64,000 nucleotides of DNA from Yeosuana sp043876835 (GTDB taxonomy: Bacteria > Bacteroidota > Bacteroidia > Flavobacteriales > Flavobacteriaceae): NCBI RefSeq assembly GCF_043876835.1, contig NZ_JBAWJZ010000011.1:1-64000 (forward strand), read 5' to 3'. Positions 31,372 to 40,778 of this stretch are shown one piece after another. Position 1 is the first letter of the stretch. Each line of letters starts with the position of its first letter. Position numbers and translations under genes: made by a program. The notes beneath the pieces are model-generated. The model did no database searches, had not been told where the DNA came from, and was given only the letters and a program-made list of their open reading frames with translations.

Positions 31372-33903
31372 TTAATCATTTAGTTTTGCTTCAATCTTAA
31401 TATCTTCTTTTCCAATTGAAAGCATATTAGCAAACAATCTGTAGGCGCCTGCTACACCTTCAGGAAATTCTCTAAAAAAGCTTAATCCAGTGTAGATATA
31501 ATAACCTTTACCATATTTTGCAACTAATAAACTGCCATCTTTAGGAGATTCCCCTTTATCATTCATGGATAGAATAGGAGTGAAGTCACTTGACCATTTA
31601 TCAGGGAAATATAATCCACGTTCCTGAGTCCATCCTTCAAAATCTTTTTGAGTGATTTTATTCGGATAATTTAATAAAGAGTGATTAGGATTTAAAAACC
31701 GAACTTCAGAATTTTCATTGGTAACTCTATCTCTCGAAAGGGTTAAATCATAAGGAGCTAATTTATCCACTTGTAATCTAGAATTTGTGTTGTATTGCAC
31801 AATCATATTACCACCTTGCTCAACAAAATCAAATAATATTTGTTGTTTATACTTTAAATCTTCTACCGTATTATAGGCTCTTATCCCAACTACAACGGCA
31901 TCAAATCTGTTTAATGTTTCAGCATTAATATCTTTTGGTGCAATGGTAACAACATTGTAACCAATTTGCTTTAAACTTTCTGGCAACACATCGCCAGCAC
32001 CTTCAATATAAGCTATGTTTTCACCTTTCTTTTGAATACTTAATCTAACTACTTTACTTTCGCTAGGCAATAAAACAGTTTGAAATGGAATATGGTCATA
32101 GTCTATTTCAATAAGTTCTCGTGTATAAATATTATCTCCAATATGAACCATAGGTGATATTAAACCTTCACTTTGATTTTTTGGTGGAATGACTGTGAAA
32201 ATAACTGTTTGCTCCTCTCCTTTATGAGCTATAGAAACAATCTGTTTTTCTGGATAAACATTCCAATCATTAGGATGTGCAATTGAAACAAAACCTTCTA
32301 AATTATCTTCTCCAGCTTTAACAATAATAGGGATTTCTTTTTGCTTATCATTTTCAAAAATGATGACTTTTTCTGCAATTTTAGCTGAAGCTTCAGGAAT
32401 GATAACAAAGGGCTTGTAAACTTCTCCTTTCACAGGATCGTTTGTTTTAAAAACTATAGGTTTTGTAAACTCAATAGGCGAGTTGTCTATTTCTAATTTA
32501 AAAGTGGCGGTATAAACAATAGGTGTTTCAGGTAAACCAATTAAATTAGGATTAGTTACCTTATACATCCCTAAAGTTCCTTTACTAGTAAGCCAATAAG
32601 GCGTTGTTGGTTCTTGGTTTTTGGAAATTACTATAGTGCTTTTTAATTGCTCTTTTTTGTTATTTTTTAATTCAAGGCTATTAAAAGCTTCCTTACTATC
32701 ACCATCTTTTAAAGTTAATCCAGTAAATACAATATTAGTATTACTTCTATTGATCATTTCTACGGCTATATTTACTTTAGAATTTTTTGTTGTATGGTTT
32801 GTATCAGCAACTGCTTCTAAATACAAGCCAGCACAAGCATAAATAATATCCTTGATTTCTTTAGATTTAACCGATCTCCAATGTTCGTCTTCTAAATTTT
32901 CAATTAATTTATATGCTTCTAAAAGTTTAGGAATAGATGCTGATGGATTTGTGAAATCGAAATCTGTTTCTACTTTTGAAAGGATATTTCCAATAGCATT
33001 TCCACCTTTTACTCGATTCCAAGTGGTGTCAATACCATCAAAAATGTTTGATTTATCAATAGGTAAATCGCCATTAATGAGTTCTATATATTCTAATTCT
33101 TCGCCGCGACTACCAGTACTACCAAAGCCTTGTGATTTGTGATTACTTCTACTTAAAGCAGCAATTTCTGGATTACTTAAACCTTTTAAGGGAAAATAAA
33201 CACCCGTGTCGATACTTAATAAATTTGTTTTATCTGCTTGATCAAATTTTTCTTGACTGCCATAAAACCACCAGGATGTATTGAAAAATTGTCTTCTGGG
33301 TTGCCATAAACTGGTTTGCTTAAGTTGTTCAGGGTATACCGAAGCGTTATTTGATAAATCAAATGCTTCTACACTTAACATGGCAGAACTGGTATGATGC
33401 CCATGTGTGGCTCCTGGACTTCGATGGTCAAACCGGTTGATAATGATATCAGGTTGAAATTTTCTGATGGCTAAAACAACATCACTTAAAACATCATTTT
33501 TGTTCCATATAGCTAAAGTCTCATCTGGATGTTTTGAGAATCCAAAGTCGTTAGCTCTTGTAAAAAATTGTTCTCCACCATCAATTTTACGTGCTTCTAA
33601 TAATTCTTCTGTTCTTATAACACCCAATAATTCCCTAATTTCCGGGCCAATTAGGTTTTGCCCGCCATCACCTCTTGTTAAGGCTAAATATGCTGTTCGA
33701 GCTTTTACTTCATTAGATAAATATGAGATAAGGCGTGTATTTTCATCATCTGGATGAGCGGCAATATACATAACAGAGCCTAAAAAATTTAATTTCTGAA
33801 TAGATTCAAAAATTTCTGTAGCATTTGGTTTTTTGGGTTGTTGTGCTTGTTGTAAGAAAGGAAAAGAGAATATTAAAAGTAGATATAGTATTTTTTTATG
33901 CAT
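31372..33903 (-). CDS. PIG-L/LmbE-type deacetylase, large, secreted
   Basis: An 843-residue protein with a signal peptide at the N-terminus. The first 260 residues form a LmbE-like zinc deacetylase domain: MYIAAHPDDENTRLISYL is the family's metal motif and DHRSPGATHGHHTSSAML supplies further His ligands. The middle is beta-rich (NPNL, NEW-like repeats). The last 220 residues resemble a ThuA/glutamine-amidotransferase-like domain (NRFDAVVVGIRAYN, LFDFVEQGGNMIVQYN). It probably deacetylates N-acetyl sugars in the periplasm. It is the first gene of the operon with the 36-residue ORF, symporter and oxidoreductase. Confidence 0.9.
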   Translation of the reverse strand: MHKKILYLLLIFSFPFLQQAQQPKKPNATEIFESIQKLNFLGSVMYIAAHPDDENTRLISYLSNEVKARTAYLALTRGDGGQNLIGPEIRELLGVIRTEELLEARKIDGGEQFFTRANDFGFSKHPDETLAIWNKNDVLSDVVLAIRKFQPDIIINRFDHRSPGATHGHHTSSAMLSVEAFDLSNNASVYPEQLKQTSLWQPRRQFFNTSWWFYGSQEKFDQADKTNLLSIDTGVYFPLKGLSNPEIAALSRSNHKSQGFGSTGSRGEELEYIELINGDLPIDKSNIFDGIDTTWNRVKGGNAIGNILSKVETDFDFTNPSASIPKLLEAYKLIENLEDEHWRSVKSKEIKDIIYACAGLYLEAVADTNHTTKNSKVNIAVEMINRSNTNIVFTGLTLKDGDSKEAFNSLELKNNKKEQLKSTIVISKNQEPTTPYWLTSKGTLGMYKVTNPNLIGLPETPIVYTATFKLEIDNSPIEFTKPIVFKTNDPVKGEVYKPFVIIPEASAKIAEKVIIFENDKQKEIPIIVKAGEDNLEGFVSIAHPNDWNVYPEKQIVSIAHKGEEQTVIFTVIPPKNQSEGLISPMVHIGDNIYTRELIEIDYDHIPFQTVLLPSESKVVRLSIQKKGENIAYIEGAGDVLPESLKQIGYNVVTIAPKDINAETLNRFDAVVVGIRAYNTVEDLKYKQQILFDFVEQGGNMIVQYNTNSRLQVDKLAPYDLTLSRDRVTNENSEVRFLNPNHSLLNYPNKITQKDFEGWTQERGLYFPDKWSSDFTPILSMNDKGESPKDGSLLVAKYGKGYYIYTGLSFFREFPEGVAGAYRLFANMLSIGKEDIKIEAKLND

Positions 33904-34059
33904 TATTTGTTAGTTTGGAATTATCCAAATATAGAAAAAGATACTACCTAAGTTAATGCTTTTAATGTTTCTTTAACGAATTGTTTGAAAATTAAATTTA
34001 TTTGATAATTAATATTTTTTTGTTGTTTGTTATAATAGTTTAGTTGCTAAATAAATATG

Positions 34060-34104
34060 AATGAGTAAAAAAGCTATGGTAATCAATTAGCTTTTTTACT
34101 CATT
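34060..34104 (-). terminator. Strong 17-bp hairpin after the lipoprotein gene
   Basis: AATGAGTAAAAAAGCTA (34060-34076) is exactly complementary to TAGCTTTTTTACTCATT (34088-34104) across an 11-base loop. It lies between the lipoprotein gene (stop at 34179, minus) and the deacetylase start (33903), where a terminator is expected, although no long U tract follows the stem on either strand; the stem itself carries the A/T run. Confidence 0.55.
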
Positions 34105-34178
34105 GCAAACAAAGTAAATGGTTGTTTTTTGGTTGGAAACCACAAAAGATAATAGTTTATAAAAATAAAATCCTTTAT

Positions 34179-34868
34179 TTAAATATTACCAAATCCAACC
34201 CAATTTGGACAAACATAATCGTCTGGCATAACTGCTGGAACATACATATTATCTCCAGTATTTATTACTTGTTTAATGATAAGTGTATCACTCCAATAAT
34301 AAGATTGTTTTCCAATTTCTTGCCCTTCTGAATTGTACCAAATACCATCAATAAGTTCATCTCCTGTTGATATAGAAACTAACTTGCGTACTTGACTCCA
34401 TCTTTCGGTTTCTGTGTTCATTTTATATTTAAACATGATCCATGCATCTGTATCAAACCAAGTAATTGGATATGTTCCTTTTGAATTTAACATTGCATCA
34501 TTCCATTTCATTTCCAGTTTGCACTCTAGAAGGCCGGCTGGCATTATTTGTGGAAAATATGGATATTGAGCTACAAGGTCTTCCCAGAATTGTGGTCCTT
34601 CGCCATGATAAACCAAACCAGGTTGTCTGTAATGTGGCATACCTTCAAAAGCAGGGTCGCCTAACATGGCATTTATTAGGTAACTATTAAAAAGGTGAGC
34701 TTTAAAGTTAAATCCCCATTCATCAAATCCTGTGAGATTATCGTTTGTTTTTGCGGTCATATTTTCTGATTTCATATTGTTTACAGGATCATCAATAAGT
34801 TCATTATTACATGATGTAAAAAATAAAAACAAAGCAAAACTTGCTGAAATTAATACAAATCTTTTCAT
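34179..34868 (-). CDS. Lipoprotein, unknown
   Basis: A 229-residue protein starting with a lipoprotein signal (FVLISASFALFLFFTSCNNE) whose Cys would be lipidated. The mature part is rich in Trp and Tyr (FEGMPHYRQPGLVYHGEGPQ, KMNTETERWSQVRKLVSI), suggesting a beta-structured surface or periplasmic protein. No domain is recognised. It is a single gene transcribed towards the deacetylase operon, separated from it by a strong hairpin and 275 bases that contain no other gene. The next gene upstream (35032-36906) is on the same strand 163 bases away. Confidence 0.75.
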   Translation of the reverse strand: MKRFVLISASFALFLFFTSCNNELIDDPVNNMKSENMTAKTNDNLTGFDEWGFNFKAHLFNSYLINAMLGDPAFEGMPHYRQPGLVYHGEGPQFWEDLVAQYPYFPQIMPAGLLECKLEMKWNDAMLNSKGTYPITWFDTDAWIMFKYKMNTETERWSQVRKLVSISTGDELIDGIWYNSEGQEIGKQSYYWSDTLIIKQVINTGDNMYVPAVMPDDYVCPNWVGFGNI

Positions 34869-35031
34869 GATATTTAGTTTTATTGTTATGATATAAAGTT
34901 CAATTTTTATATCAATATCAACATATCAACCATGAAGCAAATTCTTTCATTTTTTTAAAATTGTTTTAAATTTTGACGCATGCATTTTTTTAACTTTTTA
35001 AAAGCACCATATTAGCATTTGAAAATGAGTA

Positions 35032-36906
35032 TTAATTTGGAAAAACAATTCGCATTTTATGAGCTAATTCTTTAAATTGAGCATTTTTATGAAGAGGATA
35101 AAAATCAGGATACGTTATCATTATTGGTAAATCTTCATTTTTATTGTCATAGGCAATCTTAATGTATTGAAGCGCATCAAAATTTTCATTTACCATCATC
35201 TGGATAGATGAAATTACTGCCGGATTTGAACAAAATCCAGGTGTATTTAATTTAGCTTTATCTATGTAATAAAATAAACCTTTCTCAAGGCCATTATTAT
35301 CATAATATGTACCAAGAGAATCATTTTGCATAATGGTTTGAAGCTTTCTCCACGAATGGAATGTTTCATCAAGGTTTCCCTTTTGAAAATAAGCATACCC
35401 AATGCCATTTAGTGCAAAACCGTAATCTGGTTCTAACTCTAAAACCTCGTTATACTCTTTTATTGATTGGTCAAAATCCCTTGAAATATAATATCTTTCT
35501 GCAACTAAACATCCTGTGGCTGGATTTAACGGATCTAAAGATTCTGCTATTAAAGCCTCTTCAATTGCTTTTTGATAGTTGCCTTTTATGGTATAATAAT
35601 TTGATAATATTTGATGTCCTCTAGCATTGTTAGGGTCGAGAACTAAACCTTTTTCAGTGAGTGCTTTCATTTTCTCCCAATTCCAATCAAATTTTCCAAC
35701 CAGATTACCTTTTGTAAAATAAGCTTCGGCCAACGCATCATCTAAACCAAAGGCGATGTCTATTGTTTTTCTTGCATTTTCCCGGTTAGATATTCTTTCA
35801 TTATTATCTCCCAATAATTTATTTAAGGCAATGTAAGTTTCTGTTAAAGTTACATATGCAGGTGCAAAATTCGGATCAATTTTAATGGATTCTTCTAAAT
35901 ATTCTTTAGCATTAACCAACGATTTGTACTGCGTTTTTTGTGTATACCATAAATGCTTTCCTTTTAAATATAATGTGTAAGCTTCAGGATTTATTTTATA
36001 GACTTTTTCTCCAGACACATTACTTGTTAAAGTCGTAGAAATTTCGTTTGCAATTTCACTTGAAATATTTTGAACCAATTGCAATATGTTTTTGGTGCTA
36101 TGGTGATAATTGTTAGACCAAACATGTTGCTCTTTAGGAAAAGGTTTAATTAATTGGGCAACAACAAGCAAACTATCATTATTTGGAAATACCGATCCTC
36201 CCAGAAGTAAAGTCACTCCTAATTCTTTTGCAATTTCTCCATATGATAGATTGTTGTTATCTTTAAATCTTTCACAGGAGCCTCTTGAAATGACACGGAT
36301 GGATTTGTTTTTAGATAACTCTAGATTGATGGCTTCTGTTATCCCAGAAGCAAGATAGTCGTAATCTCTGTTTTCTGAATAATCATCTATTGGTAATACA
36401 GCAATTGATACATTTGGAGGTTGAGATGTTTTGACGACCTTATTGTTTGCATCTTTATTTTTGTTATATAATCCGGTAGCCAAAATAGCAATAAGAAGAA
36501 TCGTAGAAATCAAAACCCATTTTTTCTTTGTTTTTTTTTGTTCAGGTTGTTCAACTAAACTAAAATCAAATGTTCTATCGTCTTCATGGGTTTTCTTAAA
36601 TTCGCCTGGTGTTTGATTGTAATAATCTAAAAAGCATTTATTAAAATAGGAAGGGCTGCGAAAACCAACTTTATATGAAATTTCAGATGCTGTAAGTTCA
36701 GTATTTAAAATAAGTCTTACAGCCTCCCTTAATCGTATTTCTCGAATATAATTATTGGCAGATTTACCTATCGATGATTTTATTTTTCTAAGTATCTGAG
36801 AACGACTCAAGTTGATTTCCTTAGCTAATTCACTGACACCAAATTTTTCATTTTCAAGGTTAGATAAAATAATTTGCTCTATTTTATTTATGAAAGCTTT
36901 TGACAT
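35032..36906 (-). CDS. Membrane-anchored AraC-type regulator with TPR sensor region
   Basis: A 624-residue protein. Residues 1-105 are an AraC-family double helix-turn-helix (VSELAKEINLSRSQILRKIK and ASEISYKVGFRSPSYFNKCF). One transmembrane helix at about 130-147 follows (VLISTILLIAILATGLY), then a TolB/FlgO-like domain (SIAVLPIDDYSENRDYDYLA) and tetratricopeptide repeats to the C-terminus. The order (cytoplasmic DNA-binding domain, membrane helix, periplasmic sensor) is that of ToxR/CadC-type regulators, but with an AraC head in place of a winged helix. The signal is unknown. The neighbouring lipoprotein gene might be a target. Confidence 0.88.
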   Translation of the reverse strand: MSKAFINKIEQIILSNLENEKFGVSELAKEINLSRSQILRKIKSSIGKSANNYIREIRLREAVRLILNTELTASEISYKVGFRSPSYFNKCFLDYYNQTPGEFKKTHEDDRTFDFSLVEQPEQKKTKKKWVLISTILLIAILATGLYNKNKDANNKVVKTSQPPNVSIAVLPIDDYSENRDYDYLASGITEAINLELSKNKSIRVISRGSCERFKDNNNLSYGEIAKELGVTLLLGGSVFPNNDSLLVVAQLIKPFPKEQHVWSNNYHHSTKNILQLVQNISSEIANEISTTLTSNVSGEKVYKINPEAYTLYLKGKHLWYTQKTQYKSLVNAKEYLEESIKIDPNFAPAYVTLTETYIALNKLLGDNNERISNRENARKTIDIAFGLDDALAEAYFTKGNLVGKFDWNWEKMKALTEKGLVLDPNNARGHQILSNYYTIKGNYQKAIEEALIAESLDPLNPATGCLVAERYYISRDFDQSIKEYNEVLELEPDYGFALNGIGYAYFQKGNLDETFHSWRKLQTIMQNDSLGTYYDNNGLEKGLFYYIDKAKLNTPGFCSNPAVISSIQMMVNENFDALQYIKIAYDNKNEDLPIMITYPDFYPLHKNAQFKELAHKMRIVFPN

Positions 36907-37056
36907 AAAACTTAAAATCTTTCATATCGGATGGTTGAAAAGCTATTAAATTTACAATTTATTTGCTATAAATCAATTAATTATGAGGGAATAATTTGTT
37001 AGATTGCAGTGATTATTAAGAAATATCTTAGAAAATATAGTATATGGGTTTTAAAA

Positions 37057-38124
37057 TTAAAACCACTTTTTCTTTTTGAAATAATATAACATGGAAAGAA
37101 ATAAAATAATCATGATGCCCCATAAAACGAAATAAGCATATTTGTAATGGAGCTCGGGAATATTATCGAAGTTCATACCATAGATACCAGCCATAAAAGT
37201 AAGAGGAATAAAAATGGTTGAAATTATAGTTAGCACTTTCACAACTTCATTCATCTTATTGCTTATAGTAGTCATGTACATATCCATAAGGCCCCAAATC
37301 ATCTCCCTGTAAATTTCAATATTCTCTGAAATTTGAACGACATGATCGTAAATATCTCTAAAATAATGTATGGTTTTATCTTTTATAAAATTGTTTTCAT
37401 TCTTTTCAATTTTACTAATAATCTCTCGTAAAGGAAAAATGGCGCGACGAACTTTTAAAACTTCTCGTTTTAAATTTTGAATTTGCTGGCTTATTTCTTC
37501 TTGTGAAAATCCATTGAATAAATTGTCTTCCAGATCTTCAATTTTATTGCTAAGAGTTTCAATCACTATAAAATAATGATCTGTTACTGCATCAATTAAT
37601 GCGTATAATAAATAATCAGGACCTAATGTTCTAATACGTCCTTTCGCGTATCTAATGCGTTCTCTAACAGTATTAAAAACATCTCCTTCAGCTTCCTGAA
37701 AACTTAACACATAACTTTCTCCAAGAATAAAACTAACCTGTTCGGTAATAACTTGTTCGTCTTTGTCATAATAAAGCATCTTTAAAACAACGAACACGTA
37801 ATTATCATAGTCATCTAGTTTTGGCCTGTGAGACGTGTTTACAATGTCTTCAAGCGTTAGCGGATGTAAATTATAATGAGCACCTATTTTTTCAATAGCA
37901 TCCACATGATTTAATCCATTGATATTTACCCAGCTAACAGATTTAGTTGTTTTAAAATGAAAAACATCTTCAATTTGACCGTGTGTTTTCTCATCAACAG
38001 ATTCACTGTTATAATCAAAGGACTCAATGGAGAGATTTTGTGTTTCCTTGTCTCCTGTATAAATAACGGATCCAGGACTTAAACCAATTTTCTTATTGTA
38101 TTTTGAAGTTCTATTTTTTGCCAT
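37057..38124 (-). CDS. corA: Magnesium/cobalt transporter CorA
   Basis: A 355-residue membrane channel for Mg2+ and Co2+. The large cytoplasmic N-terminal domain is followed by the family signature YGMNF at about residue 320 between the two C-terminal helices (FIPLTFMAGIYGMNFDNIPEL, quoted in part). It ends KKKKWF, as usual for basic CorA tails. Length is normal. It lies 29 bases downstream of the MscS-type gene on the same strand and may be co-transcribed with it. Confidence 0.95.
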   Translation of the reverse strand: MAKNRTSKYNKKIGLSPGSVIYTGDKETQNLSIESFDYNSESVDEKTHGQIEDVFHFKTTKSVSWVNINGLNHVDAIEKIGAHYNLHPLTLEDIVNTSHRPKLDDYDNYVFVVLKMLYYDKDEQVITEQVSFILGESYVLSFQEAEGDVFNTVRERIRYAKGRIRTLGPDYLLYALIDAVTDHYFIVIETLSNKIEDLEDNLFNGFSQEEISQQIQNLKREVLKVRRAIFPLREIISKIEKNENNFIKDKTIHYFRDIYDHVVQISENIEIYREMIWGLMDMYMTTISNKMNEVVKVLTIISTIFIPLTFMAGIYGMNFDNIPELHYKYAYFVLWGIMIILFLSMLYYFKKKKWF

Positions 38125-38153
38125 AACACTGTTGATGTTATAAATATAGCGTT

Positions 38154-38684
38154 TTAATCGTACTCTTCATCAATTGCATCTTTTTGAACAAGAGTGACGG
38201 CTTTTTGCAACATGAGGTTATTAGGATAGGTAACTAGGTTGCCATTGTCTAGTCTTAAATGAAGTTGGAAAGCTCCAATGTCTTCAATGATGGCTTCTAA
38301 AGGAAAATCTTTATCATGTATCATTATTTTATCGCCTACTTTATAAGGAAAGGAGAAAAACATAATAACGCCAGATGTTATGTTGCTTAGAATTGACCAA
38401 ATAGCAAATAAAGCAATACCTACTACTGCAAAGACAGAAGAAAACACCAAAGCAATTTGATCGCGTTCTGCACCAAGTACAAAGGCTTCAATTAATAAAG
38501 CAATTAAAATCAAGGTAACGGTAATGTATCGGTTTATAAGTTTTACCCTTGCAATGTTTATATTACTTCTTTTTCCAACTCCTTTTAAAACCTTTTTCAG
38601 TATAAAATTTAAAAGGATAAAAAATAATATAACAATAACTGTGTTTATTATTTCCCAAAAATAGGCGTCGAATGTTGTTTTCAT
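38154..38684 (-). CDS. Minimal MscS-family mechanosensitive channel
   Basis: A 176-residue protein with three predicted transmembrane helices and the MscS beta domain: the pore-lining third helix is GIALFAIWSILSNITSGVIM and the beta domain includes FPYKVGDKIMIHDKDFPLEAII and VTYPNNLM. The C-terminal alpha-beta cage of E. coli MscS (about 100 residues) is missing, which is common among short family members. It should release osmolytes on hypo-osmotic shock. It precedes corA by 29 bases and follows Maf by 45 bases. Confidence 0.87.
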   Translation of the reverse strand: MKTTFDAYFWEIINTVIVILFFILLNFILKKVLKGVGKRSNINIARVKLINRYITVTLILIALLIEAFVLGAERDQIALVFSSVFAVVGIALFAIWSILSNITSGVIMFFSFPYKVGDKIMIHDKDFPLEAIIEDIGAFQLHLRLDNGNLVTYPNNLMLQKAVTLVQKDAIDEEYD

Positions 38685-38729
38685 TTTTAAAAATATTAAC
38701 CAACATAAATATACGCTGGTTTTTGGTTT

Positions 38730-39317
38730 TTATTTAGTGATTTCTGAAAGCACTTTATATACAAGGTGTACAGGTAACCCCATAACATTAAAATATGAGC
38801 CTTCAATTTTAGTAACACCTATTTGTCCAATCCATTCTTGAATACCATAGGCTCCAGCCTTATCAAATGGCTTGCAGGTCTTTATGTAATAATTAATTTC
38901 ATCATCTGTAAGGTTTTTAAAAGTCACTTTAGTAACATCGCTTAAAGTTTTTTGCGTTGTTTTTGTAGTAAAACAAACAGACGTAATAACTTCGTGCGTA
39001 GCATTACTGATTGATTTCAGCATATCAAATGCATCGTTTTCATCAATAGGTTTTCCTAAAGCTTTGTTGTTATGCCAAACAATAGTATCACTGGTGATAA
39101 GTACTTCTTTGTCTTTTAAATCATCTTTAAAAGGCAAAGCCTTTAATTGAGCTAAGTAATCACTTATTTCAAAATGACGTAATCTTAATGGGTATTCTTC
39201 AATTACAGGTTTTAACCTAATTTCAAAATCTAAACCTAAATCTTTAAAAAAAGATTGTCTTCTAGGTGACCCAGAAGCTAAAATAATATGATGGTCTTTT
39301 AATTTTTCGTTTAGCAT
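38730..39317 (-). CDS. Maf-type nucleotide pyrophosphatase
   Basis: A 195-residue house-cleaning nucleotide pyrophosphatase. The P-loop-like IILASGSPRRQSFFKDLGL at the N-terminus, LITSDTIVWHNNKALGKP with the conserved Asp and a GAYGIQEWIGQI segment with the AGAYGIQ motif of the family are visible. It hydrolyses modified or non-canonical nucleoside triphosphates such as dTTP or UTP. Its start overlaps the UbiA stop by one base, so it belongs to the run DUF2520, KdsC-like, UbiA, Maf. Confidence 0.94.
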   Translation of the reverse strand: MLNEKLKDHHIILASGSPRRQSFFKDLGLDFEIRLKPVIEEYPLRLRHFEISDYLAQLKALPFKDDLKDKEVLITSDTIVWHNNKALGKPIDENDAFDMLKSISNATHEVITSVCFTTKTTQKTLSDVTKVTFKNLTDDEINYYIKTCKPFDKAGAYGIQEWIGQIGVTKIEGSYFNVMGLPVHLVYKVLSEITK

Positions 39318-40234
39318 TATGGTATTAAAATGATTTTGTATAACAAAATTGATAACATTCCAAACAACATAACTAATTTAAGAAGGTTGCTAATAACATG
39401 AAAATCCTTTTTTGTTTTAGCATTAAAAATTAATATGCTTAAATAAATAAGAGGAGCTATTATAAAAATCAAAAAATAGATGACAGCAATTGGTTGTTTG
39501 TAAAGATTACTGTTAACATAATAAATTACTGTTCCTAAAGGAATAAAAGATAATAGAAATAAAACTTTTGAAGCTTTTTCCTTGCCAATAACAATAGGTA
39601 ATGTATGCATTCCAGATTTATAATCGCCATCAAAATCTTCTATGTCTTTAGTTATTTCGCGAATTAAATTTATAATGAAAGCAAACAAAGCATAGTCTAG
39701 CAGAATTCTGAAAAAAGCTAATTGAATACCTTGGTTTTGTGTTGTTATTGCTGGAATTAATTCAAAAATCCCAACGATTATAATGCTCAAAGCAACTAAA
39801 GCAGAAATAATTATGTTTCCAATTAAAAACATTTGTTTTAAATAACTGGCATATACATAGAGTAGTGCGGATACAACTACAAAAATTGAAAACAATTCAC
39901 TTTTACCAACGGCATAAGAAACAAAAAATCCTAAGCCAACACCTAAAACATTGAGTATAATAAACAGGTTATAAGCTGTTTTTTCTGAAATTAATTTGCC
40001 TATAACTATTTTATCTGGTTTGTTAATAACATCGGTATCAATATCATAAATATCATTAATAATATTTCCTCCGGCTGCGATACAAAGAGTTGAAAATACC
40101 AATAGTGAAAATTCTAAAACATTTAGAGAAGTACTTATACCAAAAGGAAGCAAAAGACCATACTTAATTAGAATTTGAACTAAAGCAATCATTAACAGGT
40201 TTTTCCAACGGATAAGATTTAAAAAACTAGTCAT
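39317..40234 (-). CDS. UbiA-family prenyltransferase
   Basis: A 305-residue integral membrane prenyltransferase with about eight or nine transmembrane helices. NIINDIYDIDTDVINKPDKIV carries the first Asp-rich motif (DxxxD) that binds prenyl diphosphate through Mg; DIEDFDGDYKSGMHTLPIVIG is the second. The group is annotated as geranylgeranylglycerol-phosphate geranylgeranyltransferase-like, but the substrate cannot be read from the sequence. It ends one base inside the Maf gene and starts 16 bases after the KdsC-like gene. Confidence 0.9.
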   Translation of the reverse strand: MTSFLNLIRWKNLLMIALVQILIKYGLLLPFGISTSLNVLEFSLLVFSTLCIAAGGNIINDIYDIDTDVINKPDKIVIGKLISEKTAYNLFIILNVLGVGLGFFVSYAVGKSELFSIFVVVSALLYVYASYLKQMFLIGNIIISALVALSIIIVGIFELIPAITTQNQGIQLAFFRILLDYALFAFIINLIREITKDIEDFDGDYKSGMHTLPIVIGKEKASKVLFLLSFIPLGTVIYYVNSNLYKQPIAVIYFLIFIIAPLIYLSILIFNAKTKKDFHVISNLLKLVMLFGMLSILLYKIILIP

Positions 40235-40250
40235 GATTTTATTGTTTTAA

Positions 40251-40778
40251 TCATACTTTAGCATCATAATTTTTATTCCATTTTTCCTGAACTTTTAAAA
40301 CCTGTTCAATAACATCTCTAACCGCTCCAAAACCACCATTTTTATGGGAAATGTATTTAGAAATACTCTTTATTTCGGGTGCTGCATCTTGTGGGCAACA
40401 TGGTAATCCCACACATTTCATCACAGGTAAATCTGGAATATCATCACCCATATAGAGCACATTTTCAGGTTTAATATTGTTGTTTTCAACATATTCGTTG
40501 AAATGCTCAATTTTATTATGTGAACCCAGATAAATATCTTTTATGCCCAATCCTTTTAATCTTGAACTAACACCTTTATCTGAACCACCAGTTATAATGC
40601 AAAAATTATATCCTAAATCTACGGCAGTTTTAATGGCGTATCCATCTCTAACACTCATTTTTCTAAGCAAGTCTCCTTTATCTGTGATTAGTACGGTACC
40701 GTCTGTTAATACACCATCTACATCAAAAATAAAAGTAGTAATATGTTGCAGGTATTCTTTATAGCTTTTTTCCTCCAT
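40251..40778 (-). CDS. kdsC: KdsC-like HAD phosphatase
   Basis: A 175-residue C0-type haloacid-dehalogenase phosphatase. The nucleophile motif is FIFDVDGVLTDG with Asp-x-Asp, then a conserved CIITGGSDKGVSSRLK and GDDIPDLPVMKCVGL carrying the metal-binding Asps. No cap domain, as in KdsC, which removes the phosphate from KDO-8-phosphate in lipopolysaccharide synthesis. It overlaps the DUF2520 gene upstream by 20 bases. Confidence 0.92.
   Translation of the reverse strand: MEEKSYKEYLQHITTFIFDVDGVLTDGTVLITDKGDLLRKMSVRDGYAIKTAVDLGYNFCIITGGSDKGVSSRLKGLGIKDIYLGSHNKIEHFNEYVENNNIKPENVLYMGDDIPDLPVMKCVGLPCCPQDAAPEIKSISKYISHKNGGFGAVRDVIEQVLKVQEKWNKNYDAKV

Noticed and set aside
34122..34331. Plus-strand ORF of 69 codons
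   Set aside because: Overlaps the C-terminal coding part of the lipoprotein gene in antisense and the terminator region; no supporting motif.
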